Source: Anaerolineae bacterium
GTDB lineage: Bacteria; Chloroflexota; Anaerolineae; Aggregatilineales; Phototrophicaceae
Length of the DNA: 64,000 nucleotides
Reading direction: 5' to 3'
NCBI GenBank assembly: GCA_022824365.1
Contig: JAJEAA010000006.1
Span: forward strand, 1-64,000
Made by a program: the position numbers and the translations under genes. The notes beneath the pieces were generated by a model that ran no database searches, was not told the origin of the DNA, and saw only the letters and a program-made list of their open reading frames with translations. Positions within the stretch are counted from its first letter, which is position 1. Each line of letters opens with the position of its first letter. Positions 33,485 through 42,466 of the stretch are shown piece after piece.

Positions 33485-35383
33485 ATGTCTTCAAACAGTG
33501 TCATATCTCATGCCTTCGTCCTGCCGGATCGCAACTTCTACGACTGGCTGGCTGTCCTGCGCCCCTACCTCGCCAAGTTCGAGCGGGTGGCGGTCGTGCG
33601 GTCGCCGGCGGGCAATAACCTCAACCGCTTTCGCAATGTGACGGCGGTCGATGCGCCCCTCACCTGGTGGAAAGATTCCGCCTTGACTCATATCCGTCGG
33701 ATCTACCCGTCAGTCGTCATGGTCGATGTGATTGATGTCAGCACGCCGGAAGCCTTGGCGCCAATCATTCGCAGGCGCGTTGAAAACGATGATCGTTATG
33801 GCGAACTGGATACCGAACCGCAGCATATCTTTAATCGTTTCGTGCTGGAGTGGATGACGAGCGCCCGTCCGATAGCCGTGCTCGACGCCTTCAACACCGA
33901 TTCGGAAAAAGGCGATTTGCGCCGAAGCCTGGTTATCGCCGCGCGCCCTGACGCCGAGGTGTTTTGTGGCGCCGCCGGTACAATCCTTGCCTTGGGCGAG
34001 TCGATACAAGTCTCCTCGATGGTGGAAGGCCAGCGATATATCACCACCTACGAAGGCTTGAAGGAAGCAAGCGTCTCGGTGGGGGATAAGGTCGCGCTGG
34101 GGCAGACGCTGGCCAAAGCGACGGGCGACCGGCTGTCCATCACAGTGCAGAACCCGCCGAATGGCTTGAGCCTGCTCGGCTGGAATTACCTGACGAACCC
34201 GCGCGATTACATTTATATTCCGCAGTTTCGCGCTCGCCCTCTTGTCGATGGCTTGAACGTGCGGAAGCTGCCAAGCGCTTACGCCACTATCGTCGGGCGG
34301 GTTTACAGCTGGCACTTGTTGGAGCCGCAAGAGCACCACGGACGCGGGATTGAGAAGATCGGCGTCGAGGGGAGCTGGCTCAAGGTCAGTTCAATCACCG
34401 GCGTGGAAGGCTATGCGGCCGCCTGGTACTTAAAGGCGACGACGCTGGACGAGGGGACGGAGGTCTTTCCCCGCGTCAATCCGGTCGGCGTCAATCTGGA
34501 TGTCTTTCATCCCCTGGGCAAGCCGGCGCCGGCGCGTCTGGGCGAGATCGGCTGGGTCCGCTTCGGCTATAACGTCTCGAACGGACGCGGCTCGGAGGAC
34601 ATCAACGCCGCCTTGGCGCGTTATCTGCCGCAGATTGAAGCCTACCGCGATGCTGGCTACCGCGTCATTTTGGCGATCAGCCACCAGACCTATGGCGAAG
34701 GCAAAAGCGAATTCTGGCCCTGGTCCCAGATGACCGACGCGAAGTGGCGTCTGCTGCGGGCCCGCTTTGTGGAGATGATGAGCGAAATAGCGGGGCAATG
34801 GGCGGGGCGGGACCTGGTCGGCGCCTGGCAGATCTGGAATGAGCCCGATTCCCGCAGCGCTGTGGCTTCAGTGACGATGAATGCGCGCCAATATGGCGAG
34901 ATGTTCGGGGAGATCTATCAAGCGATTCGCAGCGCCGATAGCGATGTAAATATCATCACCGCTGGCTTCAACAGCGGTCCGCTCAGCGGCAGCGCCTATG
35001 CCCGCGAGATGCTGCGAATGCTGCCGGATGACATCCTGCCGGATGGCATCGCCTTTCATCCCTACGGGCGCGGCGTCAACGGACATCCCTATTATTCCAT
35101 GTTCGGCCACATTGACGAGTCGATCTGGGCATACAGCGCGGTCTTGCCGCAAAAGCCGCTTTGGATCACGGAGTTTGGCGTGCTGGATCGGCCGCAGGAC
35201 TCGGCGGGGCAGATCGCCCGCTACGCCTTGGATATGATTCGCTACCTGAAGACACAATATCCCGGCAAGATAGCTTCGCTTGTCTGGTACGCCTGGGCGC
35301 AGGGGATGCACAATGGCTACGGCATCGTCGATCAAGCCGGCAGGCCCCGCCCGCCTCTGACCAAACGTTTTCTCACCGCTTGA
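33485..35383 (+). CDS. SH3b-linked glycoside hydrolase (clan GH-A-like)
   Basis: ATG at 33485 (GTG 33467 is the alternative) gives 632 residues with no signal peptide. An N-terminal domain of about 170 residues is not recognised. Residues 175-240 look like the beta-rich core of an M23 endopeptidase (VGDKVALGQTLAKATGD) without catalytic His. An SH3b domain follows at about 265-345 (GLNVRKLPSAYATIVGR, GSWLKVSS). The C-terminal TIM barrel has WQIWNEPDS (acid/base Glu) and LWITEFGV (nucleophile Glu), typical of clan GH-A. It probably cleaves a beta-linked polysaccharide or cell-wall glycan; lack of an export signal is odd. Confidence 0.75.
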   Translation: MSSNSVISHAFVLPDRNFYDWLAVLRPYLAKFERVAVVRSPAGNNLNRFRNVTAVDAPLTWWKDSALTHIRRIYPSVVMVDVIDVSTPEALAPIIRRRVENDDRYGELDTEPQHIFNRFVLEWMTSARPIAVLDAFNTDSEKGDLRRSLVIAARPDAEVFCGAAGTILALGESIQVSSMVEGQRYITTYEGLKEASVSVGDKVALGQTLAKATGDRLSITVQNPPNGLSLLGWNYLTNPRDYIYIPQFRARPLVDGLNVRKLPSAYATIVGRVYSWHLLEPQEHHGRGIEKIGVEGSWLKVSSITGVEGYAAAWYLKATTLDEGTEVFPRVNPVGVNLDVFHPLGKPAPARLGEIGWVRFGYNVSNGRGSEDINAALARYLPQIEAYRDAGYRVILAISHQTYGEGKSEFWPWSQMTDAKWRLLRARFVEMMSEIAGQWAGRDLVGAWQIWNEPDSRSAVASVTMNARQYGEMFGEIYQAIRSADSDVNIITAGFNSGPLSGSAYAREMLRMLPDDILPDGIAFHPYGRGVNGHPYYSMFGHIDESIWAYSAVLPQKPLWITEFGVLDRPQDSAGQIARYALDMIRYLKTQYPGKIASLVWYAWAQGMHNGYGIVDQAGRPRPPLTKRFLTA

Positions 35384-35677
35384 TGCTGGCGCTGTCGTCT
35401 AGGCGCCAAGTTTGCCTTTGCCACCGAGGGCGCCGAGTTATATCGAGGACGCAGAGGATTCGGTGTCTTTTCAGCTTCTTTGAAATCTTTATGCTGTCTG
35501 CATGTGGAAGCTGACTTGAGCAACTAAGTAAAATCAGAAATCAAGTCGCCCCTACATTGCCTTGCGATGTCGGCGTATCCGCGTAATTCACCACTCCCGC
35601 TGCCTTGGAATATTTGCTTTAACGCCAGCCGACGCAGTACCATAGTGCTAACGAATTACGACGAAAGATAAACCATT
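35384..35677. other. Intergenic region with two repeat relics
   Basis: It holds a CCACCGAGGGCGCCGAG...GAGGACGCAGAG relic at about 35421-35457, related to the sequence inside the element at 19379, and GTCGCCCCTACA at 35545-35556, the inverse of the TGTAGGGGCGAC motif. No gene was recognised. Confidence 0.6.
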
Positions 35678-37315
35678 ATGTTCAAGCGGCTTGCGTTTTT
35701 GACTCTGGCTCTGCTCCTGCTTGGCGGCGCGAGCGCCCTCGTTTGGAGCCAGACCGATTGCGACTTCAGCTATTCGAATTATGCCCGCGCGGTGCAGTTG
35801 CATGATATGGGCGATTATGCCCGGGCGCTGCGCCATTACGAATGCGCCCGGCTGGAAGATCCGGACAGCGCGATCATCCCGCTCTTGATCGAGAATCTGC
35901 ACCAGGACAGCGCGGATTCCAACAGCGCCTGGTCTGGTCTTCGCGACAGCGTTCAGCAGCAGATTTGCAATCCAGATCTCGATCATCGCCGGCTGGGCGA
36001 GGCGGCTTACAGCCGTGGCGACAGCGATCAGGCGCTGATTCAACTGCAATGCGTCTTGCTGCAAGAGCCGACGGATCAGGCGGCGCTGAACCTCATGGGC
36101 CGCATCCACATTGATCGCGGCGCGACGCATACGGCGCAGCACTACTTCGACCGGGCTGAGGCGGCGCGCAAGTCGGCGGGTGAATTGCCAGACATCGCGC
36201 GGGATTCGGCGCGGACCTACGAGTTCAAGCCGCCAGCAAAATTTGAAATGCCGGTCTGGCTGACGCCGTATGAGACTGTCCTCGATACGCGCGGGCAGCG
36301 GCATGTCGAGCCGAGCGTGGATTTCATCAACCGGTCACGCCAACTCTCGCAACCCGAGCAGCAAGCCGTCATCACCGAGGCCGAGCCGCTGCTTGATCCA
36401 CGCGAGCAAGCGGAAGCGGCTCTGAAGGCGCGCGACCTTGACAGCGCCATCGACTGGATGCTGAAAGTTGCGGCTAGGGCGGACGTGACCGTCGCCGACT
36501 ATGACTTCCTGGCATCGCTGCATAGCATGTCTGGCGATATGGCGGGGGCGGAGCGCAGCCTGGTTCAGGCGCTGGAATTGGCGCCGACGCGGCTGGATCT
36601 GCGCTGCCGGTTGGGCATCGTATACGTGGCGAAAGGCGAGACCGAAGCGGCCTTCGCGCAGTTTGATTGGGTGCTCTCGGTGGATGTTGCCAACATCTGC
36701 GCGAATGAGCATCGGCGCGCTCTTAATCGCTCGCTCAACGCCGCCGCGTCGGTTCTGCCGGCAGTGGAGCCAATAGCGTCGCCGGCGCAGGCGACATTCG
36801 AACGTGGCTTGTTGATGCTGGACGAGCGCAAGCTTTTCGCGGCGGCCAACATCTTCATGGAGGCGCTGGCTCTTGATCCCGCTCATATTTCAGCGCGCTG
36901 CCAACTGGGTGTCATCATGACGGAATGGTCGAATTACGGCGCGGCTCTGGCGCACTTCAAGCGGATATTGGCTGAAGAGCCGCAGAACGAATGCGCGCGC
37001 CGGAACCGCCGGGTAGCCGTTCTTGACATGCTGGCGATGTACATCCCGTTGACGGTGGACGACTTCTTCTTCCGGGCGCGGACGCTCGCCGATATCGAGG
37101 CTTGGGAGCCGGCGGCGGATGCGATCCGGCGTGGGCTGGAGCTCGATCCGGCGCGCAACGACATGCGCTGCAATCTGGGCATGATCTACGCCCAGCTTGG
37201 CGACGCCCAGGCCGCCCTGGGGGAATTCGATCGCCTACTGGCGCGGAATGAGGTGGACTCTTGCGCTTGGTCAGGTCGTGACGCCTTGATGCAACGGCTG
37301 CGCGACCAAAGGTGA
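35678..37315 (+). CDS. Secreted or membrane-anchored TPR-repeat protein
   Basis: A 545-residue protein. The N-terminus is a signal peptide or anchor (MFKRLAFLTLALLLLGGASA). The rest consists of TPR-like helix pairs; clear units include AERSLVQALELAPTRLDLRC, AANIFMEALALDPAHISARC and AADAIRRGLELDPARNDMRC, each followed by LG-x-(I/M)-Y and a second helix (AFAQFDWVLSVD). The conserved Cys in the linker of each unit is unusual. TPRs mediate protein binding. It probably acts outside the membrane as a scaffold; the partner is unknown. Confidence 0.85.
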   Translation: MFKRLAFLTLALLLLGGASALVWSQTDCDFSYSNYARAVQLHDMGDYARALRHYECARLEDPDSAIIPLLIENLHQDSADSNSAWSGLRDSVQQQICNPDLDHRRLGEAAYSRGDSDQALIQLQCVLLQEPTDQAALNLMGRIHIDRGATHTAQHYFDRAEAARKSAGELPDIARDSARTYEFKPPAKFEMPVWLTPYETVLDTRGQRHVEPSVDFINRSRQLSQPEQQAVITEAEPLLDPREQAEAALKARDLDSAIDWMLKVAARADVTVADYDFLASLHSMSGDMAGAERSLVQALELAPTRLDLRCRLGIVYVAKGETEAAFAQFDWVLSVDVANICANEHRRALNRSLNAAASVLPAVEPIASPAQATFERGLLMLDERKLFAAANIFMEALALDPAHISARCQLGVIMTEWSNYGAALAHFKRILAEEPQNECARRNRRVAVLDMLAMYIPLTVDDFFFRARTLADIEAWEPAADAIRRGLELDPARNDMRCNLGMIYAQLGDAQAALGEFDRLLARNEVDSCAWSGRDALMQRLRDQR

Positions 37316-37404
37316 TGGTTGGCGCCGGCTGTTATACATCGGCAAGGAAACCGTTACTCCCTGTTTAAGTTTGTCGCCTATGCTGGCCTTTAACCGTATA
37401 GTTT

Positions 37405-37435
37405 GAGAGCATCCCAAAGTATGCTCTCTTTTATT
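37405..37435 (+). terminator. Rho-independent terminator after the TPR gene
   Basis: GAGAGCAT (37405-37412), loop CCCAAAGT, ATGCTCTC (37421-37428), then TTTTATTG. The stem is a perfect 8 bp followed by a T-rich run, 90 bases after the TPR stop and 26 before the next ATG. It could also act as a leader hairpin for the next gene. Confidence 0.65.
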
Positions 37436-37453
37436 GTCTCGAGGAGGACTGGC

Positions 37454-39475
37454 ATGACCAGGAAAATTGCTGTCTTGCTGCTTCTGCTGCTGGCGCTGGG
37501 CGGTATGGCGCAGGCGCAAAGAACGCCGCAAGAATTATATGAGGGCCAGTTCCAGGCGCCGGAATTCCCGGCCGGGCTCGATTGGATCAATGTAGAGAAC
37601 CCGCTGACGATGAGCGGCCTGGCGGGCAAAATCATCATCCTGGATTTCTGGACCTATGGCTGCGTCAACTGCTTGCACGTCATCCCCGTTCTGGAACAGG
37701 TGGAGCGGAAGTTTGCCGACGAGGTTGTTGTTATCGGCGTCCACTCGGCCAAGTTCCAGAACGAAGGCCAGACGGAGAATCTGCGACAAATTGTCGGGCG
37801 TTACGGGATACACCACCCGGTCGTTAATGACAATGAGTTCGCTATCTGGCGTACTTTTGGCGCCAATGCCTGGCCCACGGTGGTCATCATTGATCCGCGC
37901 GGCTATGGCGTCATCCGGCAATCGGGCGAGATCCCCTTTGAAGCTTTCGATAACTACCTCACCGGCATGATCGAGTATTACGATGGCTTGGGCGCGGACA
38001 TTATCGACCGGACGCCGCTTGAGCTGGCGCTGGAAGGCGCGGGCGATCCTGGCACGCCGCTGCTCTACCCGGGCAAGGTGCTGGCGGATGAAGCGGGCGA
38101 CCGGCTATTCATCGCCGATAGCAGCCACAATCGCATCATCGTCGTCGACCTGGCCGACAATGAAGTTGTCGATATCATCGGCTCCTCGGCGCGGGGCTTC
38201 ACCGATGGCGCTTTCGCTGACGCCGCCTTTGACAAGCCGCAGGGCTTGGCGCTGGATGGCGATCTGCTTTACATCGCCGATGTCAATAATCATGCCATAC
38301 GCGCGGCTGACCTGGCGGCGCGAGAAGTGATAACCCTGGCGGGCAACGGCATCATGGGGCGCAGCCGGCTCGAATTCGGCAGGAGCGTGGCTAATCCCTT
38401 GGGCGTCTCGCTGCGCAGCCCCTGGGATCTGGAATTCGATGACGCCGGACGCCTGCATATCGCCATGGCGGGCACGCATCAGCTCTATATCTATGAGCCG
38501 GATAGCAACCTGCTGTATCCCTCGGTCGGTAACGGGCGCGAAGCCAACCTGAACGATGTCAGCCTGGCTAATGCTGAATTGGCTCAACCCAGCGGATTGT
38601 ATTACGCGGGCGCTGGCAAGCTCTACTTCGCCGATAGCGAATCGAGCACGATCCGCCTGGCCGATTTCGAAAACGATCTGGTCACGGTCGTCTCCGGCAC
38701 GACCGCCAACAACCTCTTCGACTTCGGCGATATCGATGGCGAATTGGGCGAAAACCGCTTGCAGCATGCCCTCGGCGTAGAAGGCGGTCCCAATGGCGAG
38801 GTCTTCATCGCCGACACCTACAACAGCCGCATCAAGGTGATACCGGCTGGCGCAACCGGGACGCGGACTTTGTATGGATTGGGCGGCGTCGGCGGCTATG
38901 CGGATGGCGCGGCGGGGCTTGCCGAATTTGATGAGCCCGGCGGCTTGAGCTACGCGGACGGCATTCTATACATCGCCGATACGAATAACCATGTCATCCG
39001 CATGATTGATCTGGAAGCGAGCATCGTCGATACCTTTGAGTTCAGCAATCCGGAAGCGCTGGTCATTGACCCCGATGAACTGACTCTCGTGGGCGGGAAT
39101 GCTGGCGACCGATCGATAGTCATGGCGGGGATTCATCAGGTCGCTCCCGGCGATGGCGTTTTGCGCCTCGGCTTTGCGCTTCCGCCCGACTTCAAGATCA
39201 ATCCGCTGATTGATAGCGAAATCCTGGTTGTTTGGGGCGAGCCAATGGCGCATCAGGCCGTAGCGGTGACGGAGGGAGATGTTCGCATTCCGCTGGAATT
39301 CAGCGAGGGCAATACATTCGTGAACGCGGACGTGACGCTATATTATTGCCGCGAAGGCGAGGAGGCGCTCTGCTACATAGAGACCTTCGCCTACTTCATC
39401 ACGGTAGAAGTCGCGCCGGGGCACGAGCAGACGGAGATCTCGCTAACGCGGGAAATTGTCCCGCCGGAACTGTAG
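37454..39475 (+). CDS. Exported thioredoxin-fold/NHL-repeat protein (NHLRC2-like)
   Basis: ATG at 37454 is backed by GAGGAGGA. The product is 673 residues: signal peptide (MTRKIAVLLLLLLALGGMAQ, cleaved near AQA), a TlpA-type thioredoxin domain at about 30-190 with WTYGC70VNC73, then about six NHL propeller blades (GDRLFIADSSHNRIIVVDL, GDLLYIADVNNHAIRAADL, GEVFIADTYNSRIKVI, GILYIADTNNHVIRMIDL), then a small C-terminal beta domain of about 110 residues. The same domain order occurs in animal and bacterial NHLRC2 proteins. The CxxC pair suggests thiol redox or cytochrome-maturation-like work outside the membrane. Confidence 0.85.
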   Translation: MTRKIAVLLLLLLALGGMAQAQRTPQELYEGQFQAPEFPAGLDWINVENPLTMSGLAGKIIILDFWTYGCVNCLHVIPVLEQVERKFADEVVVIGVHSAKFQNEGQTENLRQIVGRYGIHHPVVNDNEFAIWRTFGANAWPTVVIIDPRGYGVIRQSGEIPFEAFDNYLTGMIEYYDGLGADIIDRTPLELALEGAGDPGTPLLYPGKVLADEAGDRLFIADSSHNRIIVVDLADNEVVDIIGSSARGFTDGAFADAAFDKPQGLALDGDLLYIADVNNHAIRAADLAAREVITLAGNGIMGRSRLEFGRSVANPLGVSLRSPWDLEFDDAGRLHIAMAGTHQLYIYEPDSNLLYPSVGNGREANLNDVSLANAELAQPSGLYYAGAGKLYFADSESSTIRLADFENDLVTVVSGTTANNLFDFGDIDGELGENRLQHALGVEGGPNGEVFIADTYNSRIKVIPAGATGTRTLYGLGGVGGYADGAAGLAEFDEPGGLSYADGILYIADTNNHVIRMIDLEASIVDTFEFSNPEALVIDPDELTLVGGNAGDRSIVMAGIHQVAPGDGVLRLGFALPPDFKINPLIDSEILVVWGEPMAHQAVAVTEGDVRIPLEFSEGNTFVNADVTLYYCREGEEALCYIETFAYFITVEVAPGHEQTEISLTREIVPPEL

Positions 39476-39507
39476 TTTCTTGCCTCGACCAAGAATCGGG
39501 TTGCGAA

Positions 39508-39546
39508 GCCCCTCCCTCATTTTGGGGGAGGGGTTTGGGGTGGGGG
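39508..39546. repeat. Single-arm G/C-rich hairpin repeat between convergent genes
   Basis: GCCCCTCCCTCATTTTGGGG, then GAGGGGTTTGGGGTGGGGGC. It sits 32 bases after the thioredoxin-NHL stop and three bases from the stop of the protease gene on the other strand. The stem CCCCTCCC/GGGAGGGG could stop transcription in both directions. Confidence 0.75.
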
Positions 39547-39549
39547 CGC

Positions 39550-40548
39550 CTAGCGCGCGCCGATGACGATGCTGCCTTCGCTGATGACGCCTCCGCGGAC
39601 ATAGCTTGTGTTGACCACGCTGCCCGCGGCGAGCTGCGCCAGCTTGATTTGCAGGTCGTCAACATCTTCCGTCGCTGCATCGTTGAGCGCGGTCAAGATA
39701 TCGCCGACCATTATGCCGGCCGCCGCGGCCGGGCTTTCGCCTTCAACAGATACGACCAGCAAGCCGAAGTCCTGATCCAGGCTTTCGGCGATGTTGTCGG
39801 GCAGTTGGGCTGGTTGCACGCCGATGCCGAGGTAGCCGCTGCGGACTTCGCCGTGTTCAAGCAGAATCGTCACGGACTTAGACACGGCGGCTATTGGTAT
39901 AGCCAGGCCGAAGCCACCTCCGAAACCGGAAGTAGTCATGCCATGGACCTTTCCATCGGCGCCGACGAGGGGACCGCCGGAAAAACCGGGGTACATGGTG
40001 AGGTCGCTTTGGATGGCGCCGCCGGCCAGGGCCAGGTCCCCGCCGCCGATATCGCGCATGGTTTGTCTTTGCCATTTTGCTCTTCTTCCTTTATGTCGTC
40101 TTGCCATTCCACGCTTGTGCCTGGTCGCTCGCAGCCGTCTGCGCCGCCGGCGAGAATCAGCCGGGCTGACCAAGCCGCTTACGATGCCCATGATCGCTTT
40201 GATATGTTGACGGGGCCGCCCCAGCGCCAGCGCTAGATTGCCGACCCGCAGTCCATCGGCGGCGGCAAAGCTGGGCGGTTGCAAGTCCGCGTCGACGCGC
40301 AGCAGAGCCAGGTCATTAAGCGGATCACGACCGACGAGCTCGGCCTCGATGCGCTCGCCCGCTGCTGTGCCGATGGTGATATCGGCCTCCGATTCCACCA
40401 CATGATGCGCGGTCACGATCAAGTTCTCGGACCAGGCGATGCCGGTGGCGGGTATGCGCCGGCGCGCATCCACCCGCAGGACGCTTTCGGCGACGCCTTC
40501 GGTCAGGCTCGCCATCTCGTCCGAAATTTGTTGCAGAATTGTCGTCAC
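39550..40548 (-). CDS. HtrA-like trypsin-fold serine protease with PDZ domain and Arg-rich insert
   Basis: GTG at 40548 (AAGGAGAT upstream) gives 332 residues. The triad is visible: His49 in VTAHHVV, Asp79 in LNDLALLRV and Ser190 in YPGFSGGPLV. A PDZ domain fills about 235-325 (SGYLGIGVQPAQLP...). Two features are unusual. There is no signal peptide or membrane anchor. Residues 131-165 form an insert with 18 Arg/Lys (SRRRRRRLRATRHKRG...), placed in the loop between Asp79 and Ser190. The insert suggests nucleic-acid or membrane contact, or loop regulation. It converges with the thioredoxin-NHL gene. Confidence 0.85.
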   Translation of the reverse strand: MTTILQQISDEMASLTEGVAESVLRVDARRRIPATGIAWSENLIVTAHHVVESEADITIGTAAGERIEAELVGRDPLNDLALLRVDADLQPPSFAAADGLRVGNLALALGRPRQHIKAIMGIVSGLVSPADSRRRRRRLRATRHKRGMARRHKGRRAKWQRQTMRDIGGGDLALAGGAIQSDLTMYPGFSGGPLVGADGKVHGMTTSGFGGGFGLAIPIAAVSKSVTILLEHGEVRSGYLGIGVQPAQLPDNIAESLDQDFGLLVVSVEGESPAAAAGIMVGDILTALNDAATEDVDDLQIKLAQLAAGSVVNTSYVRGGVISEGSIVIGAR

Positions 40549-40689
40549 ATTTATCTCCTTTTTGCGCTTCAGCTTGATAACATTCTGCCGGAAGCGCTGC
40601 TTGTATCACATCAGACTTTCGGTCAGTCGTCACCTGACCATTTGGGCAGGTTAGCGTGAATCGGAGTGTGACGCCTTCAGTTAGCCTCT

Positions 40690-40697
40690 GCTACAAT
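40690..40697 (+). promoter_or_regulatory. Extended -10 promoter of the EamA gene
   Basis: TACAAT at 40692-40697 with TG plus one base directly in front, about 32 bases before the TTG start. There is no convincing -35, as is usual for extended -10 promoters. Confidence 0.4.
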
Positions 40698-40728
40698 GCA
40701 GCGGTTTATTTGAGTTGGAGTCACGCTT

Positions 40729-41631
40729 TTGTCCCCCGTTCAATTGACTGCGCTTCTCGCGCTCGGCGCGATCTGGGGCGCGTCCTACATCTTCATCCGC
40801 GTCGCGGTTGAGCCGCTGGGACCGCTTTTCCTCATGTTTATCCGCGTGGCGCTTTCCGGGCTGATTCTGCTGACCTATGCTCGCCTGCGCCGGCGGAAGC
40901 TGAATATCCGCGGGCATTGGCGCCGCTTTATCGTGTTGGGGTTTCTGGGCTCGGCCTTACCCTTCAGCTTGATCGCCTGGGCGGAGTTGACGGTGACCGC
41001 GTCGATGGCGGCCATTCTGATGTCGACCACGCCGCTCTTCACCACTTTCGTCGCCGCTGCCGGCTTGGGGGAAAGGCTAACCATCGCCAAGCTGATCGGC
41101 GCTGTCCTCGGCATCGTCGGCGTCACAGTAACGGTCGGCGGCAGCGATATGACGCTGACTTTCGAGGCAGTCGCCGCGATCTTGGCATTACTGGCGGCGA
41201 CGCTGAGTTACGCGCTCGGCGGCGTCTACGCCAAGCGTTATTTCACAGGCTTGAACAATCTGTCCATGTCCAGCGGGCAAATGATCGCCGCGTCCTTTGT
41301 ATTGGCGCCGGTCTCCCTTGCCGACTTGCCGCCGCATGCGCCCTCGTTTGAAGTCCTGCTGGCGACGCTGGCGCTTGTTGTCCTATGCACCGCCTTCGCC
41401 TATCAACTCTACTACTATCTCATCATCAGCGCCGGTCCTATCAACGCGCTGACAGTGACGCTGCTGGTGCCCATATTCGGCGTGATTTTTGGCGCGCTCT
41501 TGCTGGGGGAAAGCATCAGCCCGGGCATTATCGCGGGCTTGGTCATCGTCTTATTCAGCGTTGGGCTGGTGACCGGGATGATCTCGCCGCGGCGGCGGTA
41601 TTACAAAGCAAATCCCTCCGAGGCCGCTTGA
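40729..41631 (+). CDS. EamA/DMT-superfamily transporter
   Basis: A 300-residue membrane protein with ten helices in two EamA repeats. It opens SPVQLTALLALGAIWGASYI, the classic GxIWGxxF-type start of the family. The start codon is TTG at 40729 with GGAG 12 bases upstream. It probably exports metabolites or amino acids. It stands alone between the protease and ferredoxin genes. Confidence 0.85.
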   Translation: MSPVQLTALLALGAIWGASYIFIRVAVEPLGPLFLMFIRVALSGLILLTYARLRRRKLNIRGHWRRFIVLGFLGSALPFSLIAWAELTVTASMAAILMSTTPLFTTFVAAAGLGERLTIAKLIGAVLGIVGVTVTVGGSDMTLTFEAVAAILALLAATLSYALGGVYAKRYFTGLNNLSMSSGQMIAASFVLAPVSLADLPPHAPSFEVLLATLALVVLCTAFAYQLYYYLIISAGPINALTVTLLVPIFGVIFGALLLGESISPGIIAGLVIVLFSVGLVTGMISPRRRYYKANPSEAA

Positions 41632-41710
41632 CCCGAATTGTCGAGTTGAGGATCGCGCGGAGGAGGGATTGTTGGCGTTCGGGGCCGGCCGCGTATAGCT
41701 GGCGTCGGGC

Positions 41711-42064
41711 TTACATATTCAGGGCGTCGTAGCCGGGTCCTTGCGTGAAGAAATCGTAATTCGGCGCGATATCGGGCGTCAGATCGACGATGTCGCCTTC
41801 TTCGTGCTCGATGATCACCTTGGTGTCGAAGGGCACGCGTTCCTGGCCCTCCATCATCTCGTATTCGGATGAGACCTCTTCTTCGATGAAGATGGCTTCG
41901 AAGGGGCATTCGGGGATGCAGGCGCCGCAATCAATACAGGTATCGGGATCGATGAAATACCAGGGCCATTCGTTTTCCGGCTTGCCGGCGATGATACACT
42001 CCACCGGGCAGACCTCCACGCAGGCGCCGTCGCGCAAGCAAAGGCTGGTGATGATATGCGTCAT
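41711..42064 (-). CDS. Two-cluster (7Fe/8Fe-type) ferredoxin with acidic C-terminal tail
   Basis: A 117-residue protein. First cluster: Cys9, Cys15, Cys19 and Cys23 (CLRDGACVEVCPVEC). Second cluster: CIDCGACIPECP (C-x2-C-x2-C-x3-C-P). The spacing of the first group resembles the seven-iron ferredoxins. After about residue 63 comes a tail of more than 50 residues, acidic and without cysteines (SSEYEMMEGQERVPFDTKVI...). It carries low-potential electrons in the cytoplasm. AAGGAG lies 9 bases before the ATG. Confidence 0.9.
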   Translation of the reverse strand: MTHIITSLCLRDGACVEVCPVECIIAGKPENEWPWYFIDPDTCIDCGACIPECPFEAIFIEEEVSSEYEMMEGQERVPFDTKVIIEHEEGDIVDLTPDIAPNYDFFTQGPGYDALNM

Positions 42065-42139
42065 TTGATGACTCCTTGCCGTTTCGCCTCGCTCTTATGA
42101 CGCTGCTGCAAGCGAAACCTTACTTGTCTGCTTATTAAG

Positions 42140-42156
42140 TACGCTATGGTAGCGTA
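42140..42156. promoter_or_regulatory. Perfect inverted repeat, possible operator
   Basis: TACGCTA-TGG-TAGCGTA, about 76 bases upstream of the ferredoxin start. The short spacer and perfect symmetry fit a dimeric repressor site, but no regulator gene is nearby and no second copy was seen. Confidence 0.3.
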
Positions 42157-42267
42157 ATTTGCTGCCTGTGGCTACTGCTGATGTCCGATATTAGCTGGCA
42201 AATCTGGCTCTGTTAAGTCGCGATTTCCCCCTCTTGCGGGCGACGCAAAAGCGCGCCCGAGGCAGGC

Positions 42268-42295
42268 TTGAGGCAGGTTCCTCCTCTGTTATAAT
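42268..42295 (+). promoter_or_regulatory. Promoter of tRNA-Arg
   Basis: TTGAGG (42268-42273), 16 bases, then TATAAT (42290-42295) with an extended TG-T in front. The predicted start near 42302 is about ten bases before the tRNA. Confidence 0.7.
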
Positions 42296-42312
42296 TGCTG
42301 GCAGAGACTATG

Positions 42313-42385
42313 GCTCCAGTAGCTCAGGGGATAGAGCATTGGTTTCCTAAACCAAGTGTCGCAGGTTCGAATCCTGCCTGGAGCG
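42313..42385 (+). tRNA. tRNA-Arg (anticodon CCT)
   Basis: A 73-base cloverleaf: acceptor GCTCCAG/CTGGAGC, D stem GCTC/GAGC, anticodon stem TTGGT/ACCAA with loop TTCCTAA (anticodon CCT, reading AGG), T arm GCAGG-TTCGAAT-CCTGC, discriminator G. The CCA is not encoded. Confidence 0.95.
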
Positions 42386-42466
42386 CTATGATTTCTTTCG
42401 CCGGCGCTGAAGGACCGGCCGCCGCAATGACAATGCCGTGGAAAGACACAAGGGAGAGATGCTCGC

